Assembly (NCBI RefSeq): GCF_945952055.1
Contig: NZ_CAMFHB010000003.1
Location: 100,323 to 164,322, forward strand
DNA length: 64,000 nucleotides
Source: an uncultured Alsobacter sp.
GTDB taxonomy: Bacteria > Pseudomonadota > Alphaproteobacteria > Rhizobiales > Beijerinckiaceae
Direction of reading: 5' to 3'
Made by a program: the position numbers and the translations under genes. Below are positions 55,955-64,000 of the stretch, piece after piece (positions within the stretch are counted from its first letter, which is position 1; each line of letters starts with the position of its first letter). Below the pieces are notes generated by a model. That model did not search any database. It was given only the letters and a program-made list of their open reading frames with translations, and was not told where the DNA came from.

Positions 55955-57118
55955 ATGACCCATCATCTCCCGTTCGACGCGGGCTTCGGCGTCTACGTCC
56001 ATTGGCCGTTTTGCGCGTCGAAGTGCCCCTATTGCGATTTCAACAGCCACGTTCGCCGCGAGCGCATCGACGAGCCGCGCTACGTCGCCGCCTTCGAGCG
56101 CGAGATCGCGCACCAGGCGGAAATGACCCCCGGGCGCACCGTCACCAGCATCTTCCTGGGGGGTGGTACGCCGTCCCTGATGAAGCCCGAGACGGTCGCG
56201 GGCGTCCTGGACGCCATCGCGGCCCACTGGTCCGTCGATCCGAGGGTCGAGGTGACGCTCGAGGCCAATCCCACCAGCGTCGAGGCGAACCGGCTGCGTG
56301 GCTACCGGGCGGCGGGGGTCAACCGCGTCTCGCTCGGCGTGCAGGCCCTCAACGATCCCGATCTGCGGGCGCTCGGCCGGCTGCATTCCGCGCGCGAGGC
56401 GATGGCGGCCGTCGAGACGGCCTCCTCGATCTTCGACCGCTATTCCTTCGACCTCATCTATGCCCGTCCCCACCAGACCCCGGCCGCCTGGGCCGCGGAA
56501 CTGGAGGAGGCGATCGCGAGGGCTGCCGAGCATCTGTCGCTCTACCAGCTGACGATCGAGCCCGGCACGGTGTTCGAGCGCCTGCGCGACGCCGGCAAGC
56601 TCGATATGCCGAAGGCCGACGCTGCCCGCGCCCTCTACGACGTGACCCGCGAGATCTGCGAGAAGCACGGCATGCCGGCCTACGAGATCTCCAACCATGC
56701 CCGCCCGGGCGCCGAATGCCGGCACAATCTCGTCTACTGGCGCTATGGCGAATATGCCGGCGTGGGGCCCGGTGCCCATGCCCGGCTGGCCACGCCCACG
56801 GGCCGCTTCGCGCTCGCGACCGAACTCGATCCGGAAACCTGGCTCGCGCAGGTCGAGCGGGTGGGCCATGGCGTCGTCGACGCCGAGCGCCTCTCCGCCG
56901 AGGCGGAGGGCGACGAGTTCCTGCTCATGGGGCTTCGGCTGACCGAGGGGATCGACCCGACCCGCTTCGCCCTGCTGGCCGGGCGTCCGCTCGACGGGGC
57001 CCGGATCGCGGAGCTCAAGGCGGACGACCTGGTCGAGACGACCGAGGACGGCCGCATCCGCGTCACCCGGGAGGGGTTCCCGGTGCTCGACGCGATCGTG
57101 GCGGACCTCGCAGCCTGA
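55955..57118 (+). CDS. hemW: Radical SAM protein HemW (heme chaperone)
   Basis: This 387-residue member of the HemN/HemW family has the radical-SAM motif CASKCPYCDF (Cys-x3-Cys-x2-Cys). SIFLGGGTPSLM, EANPTSV and GVNRVSLGVQALNDPDL follow. Like HemW, it lacks the N-terminal HemN extension and the fourth Cys of CxxxCxxCxC, so heme handling is more likely than coproporphyrinogen oxidation. ATG 55955 matches family N-termini. Confidence 0.94.
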   Translation: MTHHLPFDAGFGVYVHWPFCASKCPYCDFNSHVRRERIDEPRYVAAFEREIAHQAEMTPGRTVTSIFLGGGTPSLMKPETVAGVLDAIAAHWSVDPRVEVTLEANPTSVEANRLRGYRAAGVNRVSLGVQALNDPDLRALGRLHSAREAMAAVETASSIFDRYSFDLIYARPHQTPAAWAAELEEAIARAAEHLSLYQLTIEPGTVFERLRDAGKLDMPKADAARALYDVTREICEKHGMPAYEISNHARPGAECRHNLVYWRYGEYAGVGPGAHARLATPTGRFALATELDPETWLAQVERVGHGVVDAERLSAEAEGDEFLLMGLRLTEGIDPTRFALLAGRPLDGARIAELKADDLVETTEDGRIRVTREGFPVLDAIVADLAA

Positions 57119-57172
57119 CCGTTCCGCAGAGCGCCTCGTAGACGGTTTCTCAACCGCGTCACGTTCAGGATC

Positions 57173-57195
57173 CGTCTGTTTTCAGACGTTGTTTT
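57173..57195 (+). terminator. Intrinsic terminator after hemW
   Basis: CGTCTG (57173-57178), TTTT loop, CAGACG (57183-57188), then TTGTTTTG. A 6-bp stem with a T-rich tail fits the end of the hemW transcript. It lies just 6 bases before the next ATG, so it also overlaps that gene's leader. Confidence 0.55.
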
Positions 57196-57200
57196 GAGCC

Positions 57201-57467
57201 ATGACGATCAAGACGTTCCTGATGTGGCTGCCCGTCCTCGCAGCCTCTTTCATTCTCTGGCTGGTGCTTCTGGTCCTCTACAGGTGGGCGACCGCGTCGA
57301 TCGGCGCCTATCTGCGCAAGACCTTCGCATGGCTCCCCGACACGGACGACGATGACAGGCTCTTCCGCTTGAACCCGAGGAGGGACGTCGGAGAGCTGGG
57401 TCTCCTCCTCTGCTACATGATCACGCTGGGCGTCGTGGCCACCGCGATGCCTGGCTGGCTCAAGTAG
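57201..57467 (+). CDS. Small membrane protein, 88 residues
   Basis: Two hydrophobic helices (MWLPVLAASFILWLVLLVLY and LGLLLCYMITLGVVATAMPGWL) flank a charged loop with DTDDDD. There is no ribosome-binding site ahead of the ATG, only the hemW terminator. I do not know its role. Its stop faces the lipoprotein gene, 19 bases away. Confidence 0.5.
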   Translation: MTIKTFLMWLPVLAASFILWLVLLVLYRWATASIGAYLRKTFAWLPDTDDDDRLFRLNPRRDVGELGLLLCYMITLGVVATAMPGWLK

Positions 57468-57486
57468 TCGGACAGGGTGCCGGCGC

Positions 57487-58704
57487 TCACGTTCCCGGAG
57501 AGAAGGCCCTGGGGGCCGGGCTGATCGTCTGGGCCGAGCCTCCTCCGACCTGCAGCACGGCGAGACCGCGCTGGTTGGTGCCGTCCTGCCGGAAGCGGAA
57601 CAGCCCGTCGGTGCCCACGATGCCTTCGGGGTTGGTGAGGGTGGCATCGCTGAAGCCCTGCGAGCCGAGCTTGCCGTAGAGTGCGTCCACCAGGAACACG
57701 GCGTCGTAGGCGAGAGAGGCGATGCGCGTCGGTTCCGTGCCGAAGCGGGCGCGATAGCGACTGGCGAAGGCGTTGAAGCCGGCCTTTTCCGGGGCCGAGA
57801 ACCAGCCCCCCTGGATGGCCTTCACCGACAGCACGCGCGGGTCGTCCCACACGCCGGTGCCGAGCGGCTGCAGCCGCTGGGACGAGATGCCGGCCGTGGT
57901 CAGGGCCTGGCCCACCGCGGCCATGCCGTCGCCGCTCTCGGGCACGAACAGGGCGTCGGCCTGGTCGCCCACGGCGGCGATGCGACGGACGGCGCCGTCC
58001 AGGGTCCCGCGGTCGTAGCGCTCGAGCGCCGGCACGCGGACATTGCGCCTTGCGGCCGCCTCCTGGAACGCGGCGGCGACCACGTTGCCGTAGGCGGAGT
58101 TCGGGATGAGCGCGGCGATCGACTTCTTCCCGCGCGACACGGCGAACTCGACGATGCGGTCGACGTCCGACTCCGGCATGAAGCTCAGGAGGTAGACGCC
58201 GCGGCTGGCCACGGTGGCGTCCGTCGAGAAGGCGATGACGGACCGGTTGGCGCCGCGCGCCACCTGGCCGACGGCCTGGACGGAGGGCGCGAGCAGCGGT
58301 CCGACGATGATCTCGGCGCCCTCGGCCAAGGCCTGCTGCGCCGCCTCGCGCGCGCCGTCGGGCGTGCCGCGATCATCCTTGACCAGGAGCTGGACCTTCG
58401 AGCCATTGAACTCGGCGATGGCCATGTCGGCGGCGTTCTTGAGCGCTGCGCCCGCGACGCCGGCATTGCCCGGCGCCGTCAGCGGCAGGATCAGGCCCAC
58501 GCGGACCTTGCCCGGGATCACCGGAATCTCCGCCTGCTGGGGCGCGGTCTGCGGAGCCGGGTTGCTGCTGAGCGAATCCAGGCCCGGGAGGCCGCTCGTG
58601 TTGCATCCGGCGAGGCCAATCGCCGCGAAGGCGGCCATGCCAAAGGCCTTCAGGCGCCGGGCTATGGGTATTCCGGCGTGACCGGTCCAGCTCTCGATGC
58701 GCAC
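57487..58704 (-). CDS. Lipoprotein, penicillin-binding-protein activator (LpoA-like)
   Basis: This 405-residue outer-membrane lipoprotein has a lipobox (AIGLAGC). A Pro/Gln-rich linker follows, then a periplasmic-binding-protein type I fold (VRVGLILPLTAPGNAGVAGAALKNAADMAI, IIVGPLLAPSVQAVGQVA). In gammaproteobacteria LpoA activates PBP1A; alphaproteobacterial homologues are annotated likewise. The start is GTG 58704, supported by GAGGAGGAAG. It is divergent from rsmI. Confidence 0.85.
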   Translation of the reverse strand: MRIESWTGHAGIPIARRLKAFGMAAFAAIGLAGCNTSGLPGLDSLSSNPAPQTAPQQAEIPVIPGKVRVGLILPLTAPGNAGVAGAALKNAADMAIAEFNGSKVQLLVKDDRGTPDGAREAAQQALAEGAEIIVGPLLAPSVQAVGQVARGANRSVIAFSTDATVASRGVYLLSFMPESDVDRIVEFAVSRGKKSIAALIPNSAYGNVVAAAFQEAAARRNVRVPALERYDRGTLDGAVRRIAAVGDQADALFVPESGDGMAAVGQALTTAGISSQRLQPLGTGVWDDPRVLSVKAIQGGWFSAPEKAGFNAFASRYRARFGTEPTRIASLAYDAVFLVDALYGKLGSQGFSDATLTNPEGIVGTDGLFRFRQDGTNQRGLAVLQVGGGSAQTISPAPRAFSPGT

Positions 58705-58867
58705 GCTCTTCCTCCTCGCCCGGCCGGAATCCGCCGCGATCCCGGTCTCTGCTCGTCCAAGGTGCAGCCGTATCCTGGAGACCACACGCGGTGAGTTAAC
58801 CTGATCGATACGCTTTTGCGAAGCCCCGGACCTCGTGGCATGGTCCGCCCATGACGAGAATCGTTCC

Positions 58868-59779
58868 ATGAGCAGCAGCCGGGCCACAGGGGGGGCTCCG
58901 TCCGCCTTCACCGCCTTCGGCATCCGCGCCGAGGCCCAGGGCATCGCCGCGGGGCTGCATGTCGTCGCGACGCCGATCGGAAACCTGGGCGACGTGTCGT
59001 TCCGCGCGCTGTCGACCCTTGCGGCGGCCAGCGCGATCCTGGCCGAGGACACCCGGGTCACGCGCACGCTTCTTGCGCACTACGGGATCACGACGCCGTT
59101 GCTGCCCTACCACGAGCACAATGCCGAGGAGATGAGGCCGAAGGTCCTGGCGCGCCTGGCCGCGGGCGAGGCGCTGGCGCTGGTCTCCGACGCCGGCACG
59201 CCGCTGGTGTCGGATCCCGGGTTCAAGCTCGTCGGTGCGGCGGTCGAGGCGGGCCATGCCGTGACCACCGTGCCGGGCCCTTCCGCGGTGCTCGCCGCGC
59301 TGGTCGTGGCGGGCCTGCCGACCGACCGGTTCTTCTTCGAGGGCTTCCTGCCGCCCAAGGCGACCGCGCGGCGCGAGCGGCTCGAGGCCTTGCGCGACAT
59401 CCCCGGCACCCTCGTGTTCTTCGAAAGCCCGCGGCGCGTCGCGGAGATGCTGGCCGACGCGGCCGAGGTCCTGGGCGCCCGCCCCGCGGCCGTGGCGCGC
59501 GAACTCACCAAGCTCTTCGAGAGCGTGCGCCGGGGCGCGCTTCCCGATCTCGCCGCGACCTATGCGCAGGAGCCCACGCCGAAGGGGGAGATCGTGGTGC
59601 TGATCGGACCCGCGCCGGCGGGCGGATCGGAACCCCGCGACGACACGGATCTCGACGCCCTGCTCGCCAAGCAGCTCAAGACCCTCTCCGTGAAGGACGC
59701 GGTGGCGGTGGTGGCGCAGGAGACCGGCCTGCCGCGCAAGCGCGTCTACGCCCGCGCCGTCGCCCTGGTGAAGGACTAG
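58868..59779 (+). CDS. rsmI: 16S rRNA (cytidine-1402-2'-O)-methyltransferase
   Basis: This 303-residue SAM-dependent tetrapyrrole-methylase-fold enzyme modifies C1402 of 16S rRNA. Motifs: LHVVATPIGNLGDVSFRAL, ILAEDTRVTRTLL, YHEHNA, LVSDAGTPLVSDPGFKLV, VPGPSAVLAALVVAGLPTDRFFFEGFLP and TLVFFESPRRV. It is followed after 4 bases by yraN, with which it forms an operon common in alphaproteobacteria. Confidence 0.96.
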   Translation: MSSSRATGGAPSAFTAFGIRAEAQGIAAGLHVVATPIGNLGDVSFRALSTLAAASAILAEDTRVTRTLLAHYGITTPLLPYHEHNAEEMRPKVLARLAAGEALALVSDAGTPLVSDPGFKLVGAAVEAGHAVTTVPGPSAVLAALVVAGLPTDRFFFEGFLPPKATARRERLEALRDIPGTLVFFESPRRVAEMLADAAEVLGARPAAVARELTKLFESVRRGALPDLAATYAQEPTPKGEIVVLIGPAPAGGSEPRDDTDLDALLAKQLKTLSVKDAVAVVAQETGLPRKRVYARAVALVKD

Positions 59780-59783
59780 CCCG

Positions 59784-60164
59784 ATGGCCCCCCGGCGCGA
59801 CCCGGCCAGCCGCCGGGCCGCGCTGCGCTGGGGCCTGCAAGCGGAAGTGGTCGCTGCGGTCTTTCTCTCGTTGAAGTTCTATGCGGTGCTCGCCCGGCGC
59901 TACACGGCGGCCGGCGGCGAGATCGACCTCGTCGTGCGCCGCGGACGCACCATCGCCTTCGTCGAGGTGAAGGCGCGCGGCGATTTCGGGGCCGCCGCCG
60001 ACGCCATCGGCGAGGAGAAGCGGCGCAGGATCATGCGGGCCATCTCCCGCTGGTGCGCCCGCAACCCCTGGTCGGAGAGCTTCGTCCTGCGCTGCGACGT
60101 GGTCCTGGTCGCGCCATGGCGCTGGCCCCGCCACATCGTCGATGCCCTGGCGATGGACGACTGA
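59784..60164 (+). CDS. yraN: YraN/UPF0102-family nuclease-like protein
   Basis: This 126-residue restriction-endonuclease-like fold contains the PD-(D/E)xK-type core [26 protein letters not shown] and the C-terminal [20 protein letters not shown]. The family is widespread next to rsmI, with an unclear role, probably in DNA processing or competence. There is a 4-base gap after rsmI. Confidence 0.92.
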   Translation: MAPRRDPASRRAALRWGLQAEVVAAVFLSLKFYAVLARRYTAAGGEIDLVVRRGRTIAFVEVKARGDFGAAADAIGEEKRRRIMRAISRWCARNPWSESFVLRCDVVLVAPWRWPRHIVDALAMDD

Positions 60165-60240
60165 GCGTCTCCGGGAGTTGCCTCCCGGCGCGAAGCGGAG
60201 GAAGGTGCGCCCGCCCAAGACCTCGAGAAGGACGACCGCC

Positions 60241-61188
60241 ATGCCGCTTTCCGTCGCCGTCCAGATGGACCCGATCGAGAAGATCAACATCACGGGCGAC
60301 AGCACGTTCGCGCTGATGCTCGAAGCCCAGGCGCGCGGCCACAAGCTCTTCTACTACACGCCCGACAAGCTCTCGATGCGCGACGGCAAGGTCACGGCAC
60401 CGGTCCAGCCCGTGACGGTCCAGGACGTCAAGGGCAACCACGTCTCGTTCGGCGAGAGCGAGGTGCGCGACCTCTCGACCTTCGACGTGGTGCTGCTGCG
60501 CCAGGACCCCCCCTTCGATCTCGCCTACATCACGACGACGCACATTCTCGAGCGCATCCATCCCAAGACGCTCGTGGTCAACAATCCGGCCGAGGTGCGC
60601 AACGCGCCCGAGAAGATCTTCGTCACCGAATTCCCCGACCTGATGCCGCCGACCCTGATCACGCGCGACAAGGCGGCCATCGAGTCGTTCCGGGCCGAGC
60701 ATGGCGAGATCGTCATGAAGCCGCTCTACGGCAACGGCGGCGCGGCGGTGTTCAAGGTCGGCCACAACGACCCGAACTTCGGCTCGCTCTTCGACCTGTT
60801 CTCGGTCACGTTCCGCGAGCCCTGGGTGTGCCAGCGATTCCTCCCGGAGGTCACCGAGGGCGACAAGCGCATCATCCTTGTCGACGGCGTGGCGCTGGGC
60901 GCGGTCAACCGCGTGCCCGCGGCCAACGACATCCGCTCCAACATGGTGCGCGGCGGAGCCGCCGAGACGACACATCTCACGCCACGTGAGCAGGAGATCT
61001 GCGCGCGCATCGGCCCCTATCTCAAGGCCAAGGGGCTCCTCTTCGTCGGCATCGACGTGATCCACGGCAACCTCACCGAGATCAACGTGACATCGCCCAC
61101 GGGCCTTCGCGCCATCAAGCGCCTCGGCGGCCCGGACCTCGCGGTGTCGATCTGGGAGTGCATCGAGGACAAGGTCGGGCGCAGCTGA
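60241..61188 (+). CDS. gshB: Glutathione synthetase
   Basis: This 315-residue ATP-grasp enzyme joins gamma-glutamylcysteine and glycine. Signatures: [72 protein letters not shown] and [18 protein letters not shown]. It is part of the rsmI-yraN-gshB run. In many relatives comM follows gshB; here comM is elsewhere. Confidence 0.97.
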   Translation: MPLSVAVQMDPIEKINITGDSTFALMLEAQARGHKLFYYTPDKLSMRDGKVTAPVQPVTVQDVKGNHVSFGESEVRDLSTFDVVLLRQDPPFDLAYITTTHILERIHPKTLVVNNPAEVRNAPEKIFVTEFPDLMPPTLITRDKAAIESFRAEHGEIVMKPLYGNGGAAVFKVGHNDPNFGSLFDLFSVTFREPWVCQRFLPEVTEGDKRIILVDGVALGAVNRVPAANDIRSNMVRGGAAETTHLTPREQEICARIGPYLKAKGLLFVGIDVIHGNLTEINVTSPTGLRAIKRLGGPDLAVSIWECIEDKVGRS

Positions 61189-61212
61189 GACCGCTTCAGT
61201 CGATCGGCGGTC

Positions 61213-64000
61213 TCACCGCCCCGCCACCGCCTTCGCCTTGGCCGCATCCCTGGCGACCGGAACGGCCTGCAGCACGTCGAGCAGGCCGCGGCGGATGGCC
61301 GCCTGGCGGGTGGCGTTCATCACCTTGGTGCCGGTGAGGTCGGTGACATAGAACACGTCGACGGCCTTCTCGCCGAAGGTGGCGATGTGGGCGGAGGCGA
61401 TGTTGAGGTTGAGTTTGCCGAGCGCGGTGGTGAGCTCATAGAGCAGGCCCGGCCGGTCGAGGCCAGAAACCTCGAGCACCGTGTAGCGGGTCGAGAGCTG
61501 GTTATCGAGCAGCACTTCGGGCGGCACGCTGAAGGCCTTCGAGTGGGCCTTGTCGGGGGTGCGCGCGGCGACCGCCTCGGCGATGCGGATTTCGCCCTTG
61601 AGCGCCCGCTCGATGTGCTGGGCCACGCGGGCGGCGCGGCGCAGCTCGTCCTCGTCCCGGTCGAAGGCGCGCGAGACGAAGATCGTGTCCAGCGCCAGGC
61701 CGTCCGTGGTGGTGTAGATCTGAGCGTCGACGATGTTGGCGCCGGCCGCGGCGCAGGCCCCCGTGATGATGGCCAGCAGGCGCGGATGGTCGGGCGCCGC
61801 GATGGTGAGTTCGGTGACGCCGCGGAAGCCGTCGGTCGCCACCTCGGTCGCCAGCGAGCGCATCTGCTGCTCGGCCGCGTGCAGGAATGCCGCGTGCTTG
61901 ATCTTGCGGGCGATGTCGACCTTGAGCCAGTAGGCCGGATAGTGGCGCCCGACATAGGCGTCGAGGTCGGGGTCTGACCAGTTCGGCAGGGCGCGGCGCA
62001 GCTCGTCCTGGGCGCGCTTGACGCGCTGCGCGCGGTCGATGGCGGAGTGACCTCCCGCCAGGACGATTTCCGTCTCCCAATAGAGCGTGCGCAGGAGCTG
62101 GCCCTTCCAGCCGTTCCACACGCCGGGTCCCACCGCCTTGATGTCGCAGACGGTGAGCACGAGCAGCATCTTGAGCCGCTCCAGCGTCTGAACCGTGGCG
62201 GCGAAGGTCTCGATCGTCCGAGGGTCCGACAGGTCGCGGCTCTGCGCGACCGTCGACATCAGCAGGTGATACTCCACCAGCCAGCTCACGGCGTCGGTCT
62301 CGGCCTCGCTCATGCCCAGCCGTGGGCAGAGCTTGCGCGCGATGCGGGCGCCGGCGGTCGAGTGATCCTCGGGACGTCCCTTGGCGATGTCGTGGATGAA
62401 CAGCGCGACCGCCAGCACGGGCCGGCTGCGGATGGTCGGCAAGATCTCGTGGGCGACCGGCGTCTCGTCCTTCAGCCGCCCCGCCTCCAGTTCGTGGAGG
62501 ATGCCGATCGAGCGGATGAGATGCTCGTCCACCGTGTAGTGGTGGTACATGTTGAACTGCATCATCGCCACGACCCGGCCGAATTCCGGCACGAACCGGC
62601 CGAGCAGCCCGGATTCGTTCATGCGCCTCAGGATGACCTCGGGCGCGTTCTTGGAGAGCAGGATGTCGACCAGGAGGCGATTGGCTTCCTGATCGTTGCG
62701 CAGCCGCGCGTCGACGAGCTTGAGCGACCTCGTCACGAGGCGCGTGGCATCCGGGTGGATGGCGCGGTTGAGGCGATCGGCCAGGTGGAACAGCCGGACC
62801 AGGTTCACCGGGTCGCGGACGAAGACGTCCTCGCTGGCGACGCTGAGCCGGTCGTTGTCGATGACGAAGTCGCGGCTCTCGGCGATGGCCCGCCCGGTGC
62901 GCCGGAAGCGGCCGACGAGGCGGTCGAGCATGGCCCGCGGCTTGGCGTGGCGGGCCTCCAGGGCGGCGCAGACGATGGCGGTGAGGTCACCCACGTCCTT
63001 GGCGACGAGGAAGTAGCGCTTCATGAAGCGTTCGACGGAGGACAGGCCGCCGTGGCCCGCATAGCCGATCTTCTCGGCGATCTGCCGCTGCAGGTCGAAG
63101 CTCAGGCGCTCCTCCGCCCGGCCGGTGACGAAGTGCATCTCGCAGCGCACGCGCCACAGGAACTCCTCGCAGCGCGAGAAGAGTTCGCTCTCCTCCTGGT
63201 CGAAGAGGCCCGCGGACACGAGATCGGCCGAGGTCTTCACGCGGTAGACGTATTTCGCGATCCAGAAGAGCGTGTTGAGGTCGCGCAGGCCGCCCTTGCC
63301 GTCCTTGACGTTGGGCTCGACGAGGTAGCGCGATGTGCCCGCCCGCGAGACGCGACGCTCACGCTCGGCGAGCTTCTCCGTCACGAAGGCCGCGGCGGTG
63401 CCCTGGACGACTTCCCGCTCGTAGCGCTGCTGGAAGTCCGCGTAGAGCGCGGTGTCGCCGCACAGCAGTCGCGCCTCCAGCAGCGCGGTGCGGATGGTCA
63501 TGTCCGTGCGCGCCTCGCGCACGCATTCCTCGACCGTGCGGACCGAGTGCCCCACCTTCAGCTTGAGGTCCCACAGCGCGTAGAGGATGACCTCCACCAC
63601 GCTCTCGGACCAGGGCGAGGCCTTGTAGGGCAGCAGGATCAGGAGGTCGACGTCGGATCCCGGGGCCAGCGTCCCGCGCCCGTAGCCGCCGACCGCCACG
63701 ATGGCCATCCTTTCGGCCGTCGACGGGTTGACGGCGGGGTAGAGCTCGCCCACGGCCACGTCGAACAGCGTGGTGACCAGGGCATCCATGAGGTCCGACA
63801 GGCGCCAGGCGCAGGCCAGTCCGTGCCGCTCCTTCTCGAGGAGGGTGCGTGCCTGCTGCCGTCCCTCGCCCAGGACCTCGCGCAGCACGCCGACGATCGC
63901 GGCGCGGCGGGCCGCTCCGTCCGGCCCGGCCTCCTCGATGGCTCGCCGGACGCCGCTCTGCAGGGCCTTGCGATCGAAGACGGGCGGCGGGTGGGCGGTG
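61213..64000 (-). CDS. glnD: Bifunctional uridylyltransferase/uridylyl-removing enzyme (GlnD), partial
   Basis: About 928 residues are present, and the N-terminal start lies beyond the window edge. GlnD uridylylates PII proteins in response to glutamine. The nucleotidyltransferase motif is VGGYGRGTLAPGSDVDLLILLP. The HD phosphohydrolase part is LAVALFIHDIAKGRPEDHSTAGARIARKL. Two C-terminal ACT domains follow (DHPRLLAIITGACAAAGANIVDAQIYTT and DRPGLLYELTTALGKLNLNIASAHIAT). The frame continues without stop to base 64000. It converges with gshB. Confidence 0.96.
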   Translation of the reverse strand, partial: TAHPPPVFDRKALQSGVRRAIEEAGPDGAARRAAIVGVLREVLGEGRQQARTLLEKERHGLACAWRLSDLMDALVTTLFDVAVGELYPAVNPSTAERMAIVAVGGYGRGTLAPGSDVDLLILLPYKASPWSESVVEVILYALWDLKLKVGHSVRTVEECVREARTDMTIRTALLEARLLCGDTALYADFQQRYEREVVQGTAAAFVTEKLAERERRVSRAGTSRYLVEPNVKDGKGGLRDLNTLFWIAKYVYRVKTSADLVSAGLFDQEESELFSRCEEFLWRVRCEMHFVTGRAEERLSFDLQRQIAEKIGYAGHGGLSSVERFMKRYFLVAKDVGDLTAIVCAALEARHAKPRAMLDRLVGRFRRTGRAIAESRDFVIDNDRLSVASEDVFVRDPVNLVRLFHLADRLNRAIHPDATRLVTRSLKLVDARLRNDQEANRLLVDILLSKNAPEVILRRMNESGLLGRFVPEFGRVVAMMQFNMYHHYTVDEHLIRSIGILHELEAGRLKDETPVAHEILPTIRSRPVLAVALFIHDIAKGRPEDHSTAGARIARKLCPRLGMSEAETDAVSWLVEYHLLMSTVAQSRDLSDPRTIETFAATVQTLERLKMLLVLTVCDIKAVGPGVWNGWKGQLLRTLYWETEIVLAGGHSAIDRAQRVKRAQDELRRALPNWSDPDLDAYVGRHYPAYWLKVDIARKIKHAAFLHAAEQQMRSLATEVATDGFRGVTELTIAAPDHPRLLAIITGACAAAGANIVDAQIYTTTDGLALDTIFVSRAFDRDEDELRRAARVAQHIERALKGEIRIAEAVAARTPDKAHSKAFSVPPEVLLDNQLSTRYTVLEVSGLDRPGLLYELTTALGKLNLNIASAHIATFGEKAVDVFYVTDLTGTKVMNATRQAAIRRGLLDVLQAVPVARDAAKAKAVAGR

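Overview
The window is high-GC chromosomal DNA of an alphaproteobacterium, most likely Hyphomicrobiales. The evidence is the tightly packed GC-rich genes, the TRAP and ABC importers with Tat-type binding proteins, an OlsB ornithine-lipid enzyme, and the blocks hrcA/rph/rdgB/hemW and rsmI/yraN/gshB/glnD. I cannot name a genus from the sequence alone.

Bases 1-28,500 are an accessory metabolic region. It holds a glycerophosphodiesterase gene broken by an in-frame TAG; a TakP-like TRAP transporter operon (1249-4707) with an 8-bp inverted repeat upstream; an NDH-2-like flavoprotein; a divergent LysR/DHA2-efflux pair with a 17-bp near-palindrome between them; a secreted 5'-nucleotidase-family enzyme; a polar amino-acid ABC importer (12504-15550); and an MFS transporter divergent from a LacI regulator across a 20-bp-arm perfect inverted repeat. 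The LacI gene leads an ABC importer, FAD oxidoreductase, FGGY ribulokinase-like kinase and ribitol-dehydrogenase-like SDR (18212-25131), which reads as a pentitol pathway: uptake, oxidation to a ketose, phosphorylation. Two tandem EamA paralogues and a PQQ-type sugar dehydrogenase follow.

Bases 29,273-45,250 are a 15,978-bp integrated element that splits comM inside its Walker-A region. A large serine recombinase lies at its left end. Joining the chromosomal halves across a CT dinucleotide restores a 510-codon comM frame, and joining the element ends gives a quasi-palindromic attP of 22 bp per arm centred on the same CT. The element has a leftward arm (XRE-HEPN fusion, small ORF, hypothetical), a control region, and a long rightward arm of coupled genes. 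The rightward arm ends in two very large proteins matching the order and size of T7 gp15 and gp16; the second starts with a phage-tail-lysozyme domain. I see no capsid, portal, large terminase, tail, polymerase, primase or lysis gene. It also carries a hairpin-rich non-coding stretch of about 370 nt, a double-HTH protein, a tandem paralogue pair, two intrinsic terminators and a signal-peptide cargo gene beside attR. It looks like an intact small phage satellite or a very reduced podovirus-derived element, and is the most unusual part of the window.

Bases 46,143-64,000 return to core chromosome: a hybrid histidine kinase, olsB behind a Pho-box-like site, an NAD-dependent epimerase-like gene, queG, a GST, uppP, hrcA, rph, rdgB, hemW, a small membrane protein, an LpoA-like lipoprotein, rsmI, yraN, gshB, and glnD running off the right edge.
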